64,000 bases of DNA from Opitutia bacterium (GTDB lineage: Bacteria; Verrucomicrobiota; Verrucomicrobiia; Opitutales; Opitutaceae), in assembly GCA_947474365.1 (NCBI GenBank), contig CANJIU010000017.1, forward strand, positions 1 through 64,000, written 5' to 3'. Below are positions 52,520-61,834 of this stretch, one piece after another. The notes under the pieces are model-generated. The model made no database searches and was not told where the DNA came from. It worked only from the letters and a program-made list of their open reading frames with translations. Within the stretch, counting starts at the first letter, position 1. Each line of letters opens with the position of its first letter. A program made the translations under genes and the position numbers.

Positions 52520-55500
52520 ATGAAGACGACGTACCCCCTTGCCTTGATGATCGTGTCGATCACGCTCGCGCTGCCGTGCGGCCCCGACGTGCGCGCGGCT
52601 GAGACCGCCCCGGCGAGCAAATCAGCAGACGACCGCGGGGTCGTCACCGGCAGGGTGCAAAACGCCCTTTCGGGCAACTATCTCAACAACGCGCGTATTA
52701 CCATCCGCAGTGCGGATCACGTCGTCTTTACGAATGAATCGGGCGTCTACCTTTTCCCGGACGCCCCGGCCGGAGAAGTGACCATCGAGGTGTTCTACAC
52801 CGGATTGGATCCGCAGACGATCACGCTCAAGGTTCCGGCGGGACAACGAATCGAACGTGATGTGCAGCTCAGCAGCGGCACGCTGCACGGTGCGGACGCC
52901 AAGGTGGTGAAGCTCGATTCGTTTGTGGTCGCATCGTCGCGCGAGACCGACGCCATGGCGATCGCCAACAACGAGCAACGGTTTGCTTCCAACGTGAAGC
53001 TGGTCGTGTCAGCGGATTCGTTCGGCGACGTCATGGACGGCAATGTGGCGGAGATGATGAAGTTTCTGCCCGGGGTGACCGCCCTGTACGATCGCTCCGG
53101 GGATCAGACTGCGGCCGCGCGCATCAGCGTCCGCGGTTTCAGCGCCGGGATGGTGGCGGTTTCGACCGACGGTTCCCAGTTGGCCAACACGTCAAACGTC
53201 ACCGGTAACGCGCGCTTCTTCGATTTTAGCCAGATGTCGCTCAACAACCTGGCGCGGATTGAGGTGACGAAGGTGCCGACGCCGGCCAACCCGGCGGACT
53301 CGCTGGCCGGTTCGATCAACATGGTCAGCAAGAGCGCATTTGAGCGGCAGGGCGCATCGTTCAATTACAACGCGGATCTCACGGCCAGTTCGCACCGGCC
53401 CGCCCTGAAACGCACGCCGTACTTGAACGATGAGAAGATTTTCAAGATCCGCCCGGGGGCGATGTTCGACTACACGCTGCCGGTGAACAAGAATTTCGGT
53501 TTGGTGATCACGGGCGGCGCGCGCAGCAAATACGTCGAGAACCAGGAGCGCCGGACCACGTACAATGCGACCCTCGCCGGCAGCGGCGCGAGCATCTCCC
53601 GGCCATACCTTCAAATCTACGACGCCACGAACATCCTCGCGATTTTCACCCGCTACTCCGCGGGCGTGAAGGCGGACTGGCGCGTGCAACCCAACGCCGT
53701 CCTGTCGTTTGGCGTGCAGGGCACCTACTCCATCTACGGCCAGCTCCCCACGAAGTTCATCGCCAATCTCGGCACCAACGCCACGCCGAATCCCGCGACC
53801 GGGACCGGGCTGACGTTCGGCCCCGACTTCGCCAGTGGCCCGACCGGTCGCGGCACCGTGACTCTTGGATCGGGCGCCTCGATTCAGATCAATAAGAATA
53901 ACGTCGGGAATAATCTCAATTATCGCTTCGACGACGGCAGTTGGCGGATCCTGGCAGGCGCGAGCCGTTCCACGGCGAAGCTCTGGTTGCGTGACACCCA
54001 CGCGGGAAATTTCCGCCAACTCGGCGTGGCACTCGTTGATCCGGCGCGGGTGCGGTTCAGTGAAATCAACGAGATCCGGCCCGGAAAGATCGAGGTGTTC
54101 AACAATGCGAACCAACCGATCGACCTTGCCGACGTCCGGAGTTATCGGCTGTCGACCGCCAACTCGACGCCCCGCGATTCGGACGACATCATCGACGGCG
54201 CCAACGTCGACGTGCGGAAGCAGCTGCATTTTCTGCCTGTGCCGGCGGCGGTGCAGATCGGCGGCCGGAGCAAGACCCAGACCCGGGACGTCCGCCGGCA
54301 GAACATGACCTGGAACTATAATGGCCTTAATGGCAGTTTTTCACCCGCACCGTACCTGTCGCCGGTGTATCGGAACGACGCCACCGGTCCGAAAGCGGAC
54401 GGGGTCACCACGCCGCAGATTTCGCCGAAGCTGGTGTGGGAGGCGTTTCAGGGCAACCCGGCGCTCTTCACGCAGACTCCGGCGCAGATCGTCGCGGCGG
54501 AAACGTTCGCGATCCGCAATTCGGAGCTCGTGAAGGAAAACGTGTCGGCGCTTTACGGCCAGGCGGAGCTGAAACTTTTCCAAGGTCGGACCCAGCTGCT
54601 GGGCGGCGTGCGTTACGAGAAGACGGAGGCCGAGGGACGCGGGGCGCTCTCGGATCCATCGGCCGACTTTGTGCGGAACGCGGACGGGACCTTTGCCCGC
54701 ACCGCCGCCGGCGTGCGTATCCGAAAGCCGGAGGCGGGCGCGGTGGGCTCGCTGGAATCGCTCCGGCTGACACTGAAGGAGCGCGGCGCCCGGGCCAGCC
54801 GCAGCTACGACGGTTTTTACCCGAGCCTGCATCTCAACCACAACCTGACGGAGAACCTCGTCCTGCGCCTGGCCTACGCCAAGACGTATGGGCGGCCCGA
54901 CTTCACGGACATCATTCCGAACACGGACGTCGCGGAGGACGACAATCCCGCGGATCCCACCACGACCACGGGCCGCATCACGGTGCGGAACACCGGCCTG
55001 AAGCCCTGGCACGCGGACAACTACGATCTCTCGCTGGAGTATTATACGCGGACGGGCGGCTTGATCAGCGTCGGCGCGTTCCAGAAGAACATCAAAGATT
55101 TCTTCGGTGATTCGGTGAAAATTCTGACCGCGGCGGATGCCGTCGCGCTCGATCTTGATCCACGTTATGTCGGCTGGACGGTGAGTACGACCTTCAATTC
55201 CGGAGACGCGCGCGTCTCCGGGGTGGAGATGAACTTCAAACACTCGTTCGAGCAGATGGGCGGTTGGCCGCGTTACTTCAGCGTCTTCGTGAACGGCACG
55301 AAACTCCGGCTGGAGGGCCATCAACTCGCCTCCTTCAGCGAGTTCATTCCCGAAAGCATGAACTGGGGCTTTTCGTTCAAGAAGAACCCCGCGATTTTCA
55401 TGGCGAAGTGGAATTACCGTGGAGACCAGGTGGGGACGGCGCAGCCGACGTTGGGGCCGGACGCCTTCCTCAGTGAAAAGAAGCGGGTTACGTTGGATCT

Positions 55501-55675
55501 CAATCTCATCGTGCTGCTGAGCCGACGACTTTCCCTCTTCACGAACGTGCAGAACGCCTTCAACGCGCCGCAATTGACCCTGGCCTCGGGCTCCCAGACT
55601 CCGCACTACGCGAGCCGCCGGCTCACAGCGACGTCCGGCACGATCGTCATCTTGGGGATCAAGGGGAATTTTTGA
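52520..55675 (+). CDS. TonB-dependent outer-membrane receptor with carboxypeptidase-regulatory-like N-domain
   Basis: About 1051 residues from ATG 52520 (a GTG three codons upstream is possible). Signal peptide, then a CarboxypepD_reg-like domain (GVVTGRVQNALSGNYLNNARI to QTITLKVPAGQ; residue spans are abbreviated), a linker with KLDSFVVASSRE instead of LSPFxV, a plug (FLPGVTALYDRSG, RISVRGFSAGMV, RIEVTKVPTPANPADSLAGSI) and the barrel. This group is called TIGR01782-like and is common for plant glycans in Proteobacteria. It lies downstream of the hybrid kinase and may be its target. Its last 70 bases overlap the convergent phosphopantetheinyl transferase frame. Confidence 0.88.
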   Translation: MKTTYPLALMIVSITLALPCGPDVRAAETAPASKSADDRGVVTGRVQNALSGNYLNNARITIRSADHVVFTNESGVYLFPDAPAGEVTIEVFYTGLDPQTITLKVPAGQRIERDVQLSSGTLHGADAKVVKLDSFVVASSRETDAMAIANNEQRFASNVKLVVSADSFGDVMDGNVAEMMKFLPGVTALYDRSGDQTAAARISVRGFSAGMVAVSTDGSQLANTSNVTGNARFFDFSQMSLNNLARIEVTKVPTPANPADSLAGSINMVSKSAFERQGASFNYNADLTASSHRPALKRTPYLNDEKIFKIRPGAMFDYTLPVNKNFGLVITGGARSKYVENQERRTTYNATLAGSGASISRPYLQIYDATNILAIFTRYSAGVKADWRVQPNAVLSFGVQGTYSIYGQLPTKFIANLGTNATPNPATGTGLTFGPDFASGPTGRGTVTLGSGASIQINKNNVGNNLNYRFDDGSWRILAGASRSTAKLWLRDTHAGNFRQLGVALVDPARVRFSEINEIRPGKIEVFNNANQPIDLADVRSYRLSTANSTPRDSDDIIDGANVDVRKQLHFLPVPAAVQIGGRSKTQTRDVRRQNMTWNYNGLNGSFSPAPYLSPVYRNDATGPKADGVTTPQISPKLVWEAFQGNPALFTQTPAQIVAAETFAIRNSELVKENVSALYGQAELKLFQGRTQLLGGVRYEKTEAEGRGALSDPSADFVRNADGTFARTAAGVRIRKPEAGAVGSLESLRLTLKERGARASRSYDGFYPSLHLNHNLTENLVLRLAYAKTYGRPDFTDIIPNTDVAEDDNPADPTTTTGRITVRNTGLKPWHADNYDLSLEYYTRTGGLISVGAFQKNIKDFFGDSVKILTAADAVALDLDPRYVGWTVSTTFNSGDARVSGVEMNFKHSFEQMGGWPRYFSVFVNGTKLRLEGHQLASFSEFIPESMNWGFSFKKNPAIFMAKWNYRGDQVGTAQPTLGPDAFLSEKKRVTLDLNLIVLLSRRLSLFTNVQNAFNAPQLTLASGSQTPHYASRRLTATSGTIVILGIKGNF

Positions 55676-56328
55676 GTGCGCGGACTGGAGCTTGCGTGGG
55701 ACGCATCCTGGTGTCCTGCCACGGGGAGTGCAGACGTCGGCGCTTGGTTTTGTTCCCCGGCGCACAGTACGGTCACGACGGTGTTGGCGTCGAAGCAACG
55801 ATGGCGAACGAACGGCGAACGCTCGCCCGGACCGGAATCGAACGCCCACTCCGTCAAATCGCGGCGCAGCAGCTTCGTGCGTGCTTCCATCTCCGTCCAC
55901 GCGAGGGCGAACGCGCGCGCGGGATCGGTGGCCGCGGCGATCGCGTCACTTGCGATCGGTCCGAGATACAACCGCGCCACTGCTGGCATTTCCGCAAACG
56001 GCGACGCCTTCATGGCATCGATTCCAATCGTCCCGCCGCGCACCAACCCGATCCACCCGGCGCCTCCGTCATAGGAAAAGCTCAGGGAAACCGTGGGGTG
56101 GTCGGGCGTCGGTTCGCAAATCGGACCGCGCGGGGTTTCGCGCCACTCGATCACTCCGGCCGGGCGTTTGCTCCACTCCGCGAGAATCTCGCGAGCCGCG
56201 ACGCGAACCTGCTGCCGCGCCTCCGAGCGTAACGGTGCGGTTTTGACCCGCACGAGCACCGGCTCACCGAACCGAGGGAGTGGCGGGAGATCGGGCCAGT
56301 GGGTCGGAACGATGGAACGGCCATTCAT
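55606..56328 (-). CDS. 4'-phosphopantetheinyl transferase (Sfp-like)
   Basis: 240 residues. Family motifs are VSLSFSYDGGAGWIGL, the Mg-binding GIDAM (canonical GIDIE; the first Asp is kept but the second acid is Met here) and WTEMEARTKLLRRD (canonical W-x-x-KEAxxK). It transfers phosphopantetheine from CoA to a Ser of a carrier domain. The ATG overlaps the stop of the NRPS gene by four bases, so it most probably activates Ser570 of that protein. The C-terminal about 40 residues are a Ser/Pro-rich tail that runs into the opposite receptor gene and may be non-essential. Confidence 0.85.
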   Translation of the reverse strand: MNGRSIVPTHWPDLPPLPRFGEPVLVRVKTAPLRSEARQQVRVAAREILAEWSKRPAGVIEWRETPRGPICEPTPDHPTVSLSFSYDGGAGWIGLVRGGTIGIDAMKASPFAEMPAVARLYLGPIASDAIAAATDPARAFALAWTEMEARTKLLRRDLTEWAFDSGPGERSPFVRHRCFDANTVVTVLCAGEQNQAPTSALPVAGHQDASHASSSPRTQKFPLIPKMTIVPDVAVSRRLA

Positions 56329-59300
56329 GCGTCGGGCGTGGCGGGCGATCCGGTCCAGCGGGTTCCGGCGGGCAGACGCTCACCTTTGGCCACGAGCGTC
56401 AGCGGACCGAGCCGGGTGTCATCGCCCACCGCGGTGTCGTAGAGGATGGTGCTGCGCGCTCCGACGGTGACGCGCGCCCCAATGGCGACGACACCGATCT
56501 TCATCACCCGGTCCTCGAAGAGGTGGGTCTGCGGTCCGCTGAACAGGTTGAGCTCCGCCTCATCGCCGATGCGCACGCAGTCAAATTCAGTGAGGTCGGT
56601 GGTGTTCAGAAACACTCCGCGGCCGATTTGGGCGCCCAGGAGGCGTAGCGCCACCGGCAACATTGGGGTTCCGCGCAATCCGTTGAGGAGGTTCGGCACG
56701 GCGAGCGACTCATAGAGGTTGGTGACGGCCTCGCTGATCCAGACAAACGGCGTCCACATCGGAGCGGCGCGCGGACGGTAGCGGCCGATCAGGATCCACT
56801 TGGCCGCCACGACGAAGAGAAACGAAGCCACGCCGTAACCGCAGCCGGCGGCGCCGAGGGCGACCGCCACCTGCCAGCCCCAGCCATGTTGTTCAGCGAG
56901 CGGGAGCACGAGGCGGACGATCGAATAGCCCGAGGCAATCGCGAGCGCGAGGGGGAGGACGATGCGCAGGGCTTCGACGGTGCCACGGCCGACACGACGC
57001 AGGCGTGAGGGACGAAACGTCAGCGCCTCGGGAAAACCTGCCACCTGTTCGCGAGCGGGCAGAAGGATCGGCGGTGAGCCCATCCAGGTCTGGCCAGAGC
57101 GCAACCGGTCGTTGGCGGGAGTGCGCGTTTGCACGCCGATCAAGACGTCGTCCGGCACCTTCGCGCCGTCGGGCACAAACGCCCCGTTGCCGACGAACGA
57201 GCGGTGTCCGATCGCGGTTGGTTGTAAAATCATCCAGCCGCCCCGTTGTTCCTCGTCGCCGAGCATCGCGCCGTCGGCGATGAAGCAGTCGTCGCCCAGG
57301 TCCAACAGCTCCGGCACGATGCCCTCGGCGGTGGAGATTTCGGAGTCGCGGCCGACCTTTACGCCGAGGAAACGCAGCCAGAGCGGCGCAAACACCGAGG
57401 CGTAGAGCCCGTGCAGTTCGTGCAGGCTGCCGTCGAGGATCTGCCCCATGAATTTCTTCCGCCAGAAGGCGACGCTGTTCACCGGAAAAATTCCGGCGGT
57501 CTGGTGCGGCATGAGGTGGCGCAGCCCGGCCGTCACGAGCATCGTGACGATCACAAAAAGCGATCCCGCCGGGACGGCGAGGAGGAAGATGTAACCGAAC
57601 ATCGCGAGCGGTCCGGACTCCGACTCGAAGACATCCCACGTTTGCGCGTCGACCCAGTCGATCAGGAGGAAGGCGGGAAACGTCGGCAGAAAGAACAATA
57701 CCGAAACGACAATGGCGGTCAGTGCGAACAGGCCGGCGAACCACCAGAGTTGTACGTGCCCCACCTTCGGCCGCGGCGGCAGCGGCGATGCGGTCCGTGC
57801 GGTTTTTTGGGCGGGAGCGCCGTCCCAGATTTCCCCGTCGGGAATTCTTCCGCCGGCAGCGAGCGCGGATTGGGCGCAGAGCTGCGCGTGCGCCCCGACC
57901 TCCGTGTCGTTTTCCAGCACGGCATACGATTCCACCGTCGACTCCCGCCGCAGGACGACGGGCCCGACGATGAGTTCGCCGCCCTCAACGCGGGCGTTCT
58001 CGATGTTGACGAACGTGCCGAGGCCCGCTCCGTCCTCCATGGTCAGCAACTCCGGCGCGCCAATCGTCACCGTGTCGATCAGCACGTCGCGCCCCACGCG
58101 GGCGCCGAGGGCGCGCAGGTAGAGCGTCATCCAGGGAGTCGAGGTCAGCAGGTAAACATCGGGCAACTCGGCAAAGCGACTGGCGAGCCACCAGCGGAAA
58201 TACGTCACGCCCCACAGCGGATAGCGACCGGCCTTGAGGGGGCCGGCGACGAACCGCTTTCCCAGGATGGCCACGGCGACGTTGCCCAGCCGGGTCAGCG
58301 CGAAGGTGGCGAGAGAATAGGCCACGGCCCACACCGTGCTGTCGTCCGGGTCGCCCGTGAAATAGTGGTAGACGAAGAACGGCGCGAGCCAGTCAGCGAT
58401 GTTGAGCGTGACGAAGAAGGGAAGCACCACCGCTTGCGCCAGCCCGCAAATCCAGCGGCGCGATGGGGGCACGGCGGCCCGCGTCGCCGGGGCCGGGGGT
58501 GTTTCGCGTTGTTGCTGTTCGAGCCGCGCCATTGCGGCCGCGATCGCCGCGAGCCGGCGCTCGCGATAGATGTCCTGCACGCCGATTGCCGCGTAGCGCG
58601 GATCCTGACGGAGGCGCGAGACCAGCCGGGCCACGAGGAGGGAGTGACCGCCGAGGTCGTCAAAAAAATCCGCATCCGGAGCGAGGGCGCGTCCCGGCAG
58701 AATCATTTCGAGCGCGGCGAAGAGGGTCCCTTCCGCGGGAGTGCGAGGAGCAGCGGACTCCGCGGGCCGGGTCGCGGCGAACGTGAGCGGGCGGGTGCGC
58801 AGGGCTCGGAGGTCGACCTTTCCCGACGGCAGACGCGGGAGCTCTGCGACGATTTCCAGATGCGAGGGCACCATGTAGCGCGGCAGTCGCGTTGCGAGCG
58901 CGCGGCGCATGGAGTCGGAGTCCAATTTGGCGCCCGCCGTCGAAACGACGAAGCCGACCAGTTCGTCGCTCCCCGCGATCGGCCGCAACGCGACGGCCGC
59001 AGCGGCGACGCCCTCGTGGGCCGACAGAGCGGCGGCGATCTCGTCGGGTTCGACGCGGAAGCCGCGGACCTTCACCTGATGATCGGCGCGACCGAGGCAA
59101 TGCACGAATCCTCTTGGATCGATCCGGGCGAGATCGCCCGTGAGGTAGAGGCGGGCCTCGGTGGCGTTTGACGCGAGCGGATTGGCGATGAATTGGCGGG
59201 CGGTTAGCTCGGGCTGCGCGAGGTAGCCGACGGCCAGTCCAGGACCAAAAATGCCCAGTTCCCCAACGGAACCGGCTGGGAGTGGACGATGTTGTTCGTC

Positions 59301-60350
59301 GACCACGAGCATGCCGTAATTGGGCAACGGCGTGCCGATCGTCACGGGTTCGCCTGGCTTCAGCTCGGCGAGGCTGGCCGAGACCGCGGTCTCCGTCGGG
59401 CCGTAGGTGTTGAAGACGCGACGCCCGGGTCGGATGAGTCGTTGCGCCAGTGAATCCGGACAGGCTTCGCCCCCGAGGTTGATCAGGTGCACGCCGGGCA
59501 AAGGGTCAGTGACCAGGCTCAGCAGCGTGGGCACGGCGTGCAACACGGTGATGCCTTCGCGATTCACCGCCGCAGCCAGCGCGTCGGGATCGCCGACGAT
59601 CTCGGGCGGGGCGATCCAAAGCGTCGCGCCGACGAGGTAGGAAATCCAGATCTCCTCGAACGACATGTCGAATGCGACCGAGAAACCCTGATACACGCGG
59701 TCGCCTTCCCGCACCCCGAGCCATTCGTTTTCGCTGCGGAGAAAATGGCAGATGCTGCGATGGCTGATTACGATGCCCTTCGGCGTTCCGGTTGAACCGG
59801 ACGTGTAGATGACGTAGGCAGGATCGTCGGGCTTGGGAGCCGGGAGTACGACCGGCTGACGAGCAGCGTCCGGAAAATCCTCGACGCTCCATCGTTGCGC
59901 CGAAATTCCGCTTAGCCGTGGCAGACACGCGCGGCTCGTTACAAGGCCAAGGGCGCCGGCGGCCTGCAGGCAGGTCTCGACACGTTCCGGCGGAGTGTCG
60001 GCGTCGAACGGCAACCACGCCGCGCCGCTTCGGGTGATGCCGAGCTGGGCAATCAAGAGATCCGCCCCGCGCGGCAGGAGAAGGCCGATGATCTTCCCGG
60101 GGCCCGCCCCGCGTTGGACCAGAGCCCGGGCGATCGCATCGCTGGCGACGTCGAGTTCCCGGTAATTCACGCGACGCTCGCGCCAGAGCAACGCCACGCC
60201 GTCGGGGAGGCGCCGGGTCGTGGCCGCGAAAAGTTCAGGCAGCGTCTCGTGGCGCAGCAGATCCGGACGGGCCGGACCACGTAGCACGAAGGGCCCGGTC
60301 ACCGCCGCGTCAATCGGTCGGGCCGCGGGATTTTTTTCGGCGGGAGACAA
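56325..60350 (-). CDS. Pls/PosA-family membrane non-ribosomal peptide synthetase (A-T plus three hexapeptide domains in membrane segments)
   Basis: 1341 residues from TTG 60350. Adenylation domain (30-520): YTSGSTGTPKG at 182-192, YGPTE at 316-320, TGDLAR, KVRGFRVEP and LPSGKVD with catalytic Lys511. Carrier domain with LGGHS (566-570, Ser570 modified). Then a membrane-anchored C-terminal half: hydrophobic helices around 634-660, 675-700, 868-900, 915-945, 1125-1150 and 1160-1190, alternating with three soluble left-handed beta-helix domains (745-840, 995-1095, 1235-1340). This plan is that of epsilon-poly-L-lysine synthetase Pls and its relatives. The specificity pocket by hand reads D228 M229 E232 H271 I290 L292 T315 V323 S324 K511; an acid at the third place favours a cationic amino acid (inference). 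No condensation or thioesterase domain is present. Confidence 0.88.
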   Translation of the reverse strand: MSPAEKNPAARPIDAAVTGPFVLRGPARPDLLRHETLPELFAATTRRLPDGVALLWRERRVNYRELDVASDAIARALVQRGAGPGKIIGLLLPRGADLLIAQLGITRSGAAWLPFDADTPPERVETCLQAAGALGLVTSRACLPRLSGISAQRWSVEDFPDAARQPVVLPAPKPDDPAYVIYTSGSTGTPKGIVISHRSICHFLRSENEWLGVREGDRVYQGFSVAFDMSFEEIWISYLVGATLWIAPPEIVGDPDALAAAVNREGITVLHAVPTLLSLVTDPLPGVHLINLGGEACPDSLAQRLIRPGRRVFNTYGPTETAVSASLAELKPGEPVTIGTPLPNYGMLVVDEQHRPLPAGSVGELGIFGPGLAVGYLAQPELTARQFIANPLASNATEARLYLTGDLARIDPRGFVHCLGRADHQVKVRGFRVEPDEIAAALSAHEGVAAAAVALRPIAGSDELVGFVVSTAGAKLDSDSMRRALATRLPRYMVPSHLEIVAELPRLPSGKVDLRALRTRPLTFAATRPAESAAPRTPAEGTLFAALEMILPGRALAPDADFFDDLGGHSLLVARLVSRLRQDPRYAAIGVQDIYRERRLAAIAAAMARLEQQQRETPPAPATRAAVPPSRRWICGLAQAVVLPFFVTLNIADWLAPFFVYHYFTGDPDDSTVWAVAYSLATFALTRLGNVAVAILGKRFVAGPLKAGRYPLWGVTYFRWWLASRFAELPDVYLLTSTPWMTLYLRALGARVGRDVLIDTVTIGAPELLTMEDGAGLGTFVNIENARVEGGELIVGPVVLRRESTVESYAVLENDTEVGAHAQLCAQSALAAGGRIPDGEIWDGAPAQKTARTASPLPPRPKVGHVQLWWFAGLFALTAIVVSVLFFLPTFPAFLLIDWVDAQTWDVFESESGPLAMFGYIFLLAVPAGSLFVIVTMLVTAGLRHLMPHQTAGIFPVNSVAFWRKKFMGQILDGSLHELHGLYASVFAPLWLRFLGVKVGRDSEISTAEGIVPELLDLGDDCFIADGAMLGDEEQRGGWMILQPTAIGHRSFVGNGAFVPDGAKVPDDVLIGVQTRTPANDRLRSGQTWMGSPPILLPAREQVAGFPEALTFRPSRLRRVGRGTVEALRIVLPLALAIASGYSIVRLVLPLAEQHGWGWQVAVALGAAGCGYGVASFLFVVAAKWILIGRYRPRAAPMWTPFVWISEAVTNLYESLAVPNLLNGLRGTPMLPVALRLLGAQIGRGVFLNTTDLTEFDCVRIGDEAELNLFSGPQTHLFEDRVMKIGVVAIGARVTVGARSTILYDTAVGDDTRLGPLTLVAKGERLPAGTRWTGSPATPDA

Positions 60351-60400
60351 GCTTCACGTTGGCCGGCGGACGTCGTCGTCGCCTAGCTTCGGGCCGACCG

Positions 60401-61786
60401 TCATTCCTCCGCCCTCTTCTTCGCGTTCTTCTTGGCTTTGCCGCCGCCGGGAGAGTCCGGGGCGCTCGCGGGTGCCTGTTCGGCGCTCCACTTGTCCCAC
60501 ATCGCCTGCAGTTCCTTCGCCTTCGCGGGTTGGGCGGCGGCGAGATCCCGCGATTCGCCGATGTCGGTGGCGAGGTTGTAGAGTTCGGGTTTTCCGCTGC
60601 CGCCCTTGGAAACGACGAGTTTCATGTCGCCGTGACGGATCGCCCATTGCGGACCGTAGCGCCAGTAGAGCGTCTGGTGCGGACGTGCCGGGTTGGCCCC
60701 GGTGATATAGGGCATGAGATCGACCCCATCAAGTTTCCAGGAGGGATCGACCTTGCCGCCGGATGCCGTGATAATCGTCGGCATCACGTCGAGGTTCATG
60801 ACCGGATAGTCGTACACTTTTCCGGCGGGGATTTTGCCCTTCCACTGGGCGAGGAACGGAATGCGCGGTCCGCCTTCGAAGGTCGTCATCTTGAAGCCGC
60901 GGAGGGGGCCGTTCTTCGACGTGGTGCTGTCGGTCGGTCCGCCGTTGTCGGAGATGAAGAAGATGAGCGTGTTCTCTTCCTGACCCATCTCGCGGACCTT
61001 TCCGAGCACGCGGCCGATCGCGTCATCCATGGCGGACATCATGGCGGAGAAGAGCTGGCGCTTCTCGTCGGTGACCTTGGGAAAGCGGTCGAGATACTTC
61101 TTCGGAGCCTGCAGCGGAGCGTGCTGGGCGTTAAACGGGAGGTAAAGGAACCACGGCTTCGACTTGTTATTCTCGAGCCAGTCGAGCGAGCGCTCGCAAT
61201 AGGCGTCAGTGGTGTAGAACGAATCGTCGGTCACCTTCTGCACGTCATTCGAGACGCGCGAGTCGACGAAGTTGGTGGGATGGAAGAACGGGGTGTTGGC
61301 GAGCGTGCCGAAGAATTCATCAAAACCGCGCTTCGTCGGCCGGTACTCGGGCCCGGCGCCGAGGTGCCATTTGCCGACGGCGGCGGTGGCGTAACCCATG
61401 TTTTTCAAGCGCGTGGCGAGCGTGGTCTGGTCGAGGCGGAGACCCGTCGCGTTGGCGACGCTGTTGAATTCGTGACCGAAGCGGGTCGGGTATCGGCCGG
61501 TCATCAACCCGGCACGCGACGGACTGCAATAGGTGGCGGCGACGTAGCCGTTGGTGAAGCGGATGCCGTTCTTCGCGATCGAATCGATGTTTGGCGTGGG
61601 AATCTCCTTGTTGCCCTGGCAGCCGAGTTCGCCCCAGCCGAGGTCGTCGGCGTAGAAAATCAGCAGATTAACGGGGCCCGTGGCGGACGCGGCGGCGGCC
61701 GAGAGGGTGAAGAAAAGAATAGCAGCGATCGCGGTCAGGAACCGGAGCGGAAGGACCGGGCGGGTGGAGTTGGAGTCTACATTCAT
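60401..61786 (-). CDS. secreted sulfatase, formylglycine type (S1 family)
   Basis: 461 residues with signal peptide (LRFLTAIAAILFFTLSA). The metal-binding YADDLGWGELG and the activation sequence CSPSRAGLMTGR are present; Cys87 of CxPSR is the residue oxidised to formylglycine. Further conserved parts are KWHLGAGPEY, FFISDNGGPTD and a C-terminal KKNAKKRAEE tail. The family hydrolyses sulfate esters from glycans or aryl compounds. No maturation enzyme is encoded in this window. It is 51 bases upstream of the NRPS on the same strand and may share its transcript, though the link is not evident biochemically. Confidence 0.9.
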   Translation of the reverse strand: MNVDSNSTRPVLPLRFLTAIAAILFFTLSAAAASATGPVNLLIFYADDLGWGELGCQGNKEIPTPNIDSIAKNGIRFTNGYVAATYCSPSRAGLMTGRYPTRFGHEFNSVANATGLRLDQTTLATRLKNMGYATAAVGKWHLGAGPEYRPTKRGFDEFFGTLANTPFFHPTNFVDSRVSNDVQKVTDDSFYTTDAYCERSLDWLENNKSKPWFLYLPFNAQHAPLQAPKKYLDRFPKVTDEKRQLFSAMMSAMDDAIGRVLGKVREMGQEENTLIFFISDNGGPTDSTTSKNGPLRGFKMTTFEGGPRIPFLAQWKGKIPAGKVYDYPVMNLDVMPTIITASGGKVDPSWKLDGVDLMPYITGANPARPHQTLYWRYGPQWAIRHGDMKLVVSKGGSGKPELYNLATDIGESRDLAAAQPAKAKELQAMWDKWSAEQAPASAPDSPGGGKAKKNAKKRAEE

Positions 61787-61834
61787 GGGGGGGGCGTGGC
61801 TTTCTGGCAGAGACGAGGAAAAAATCCAATGGTT

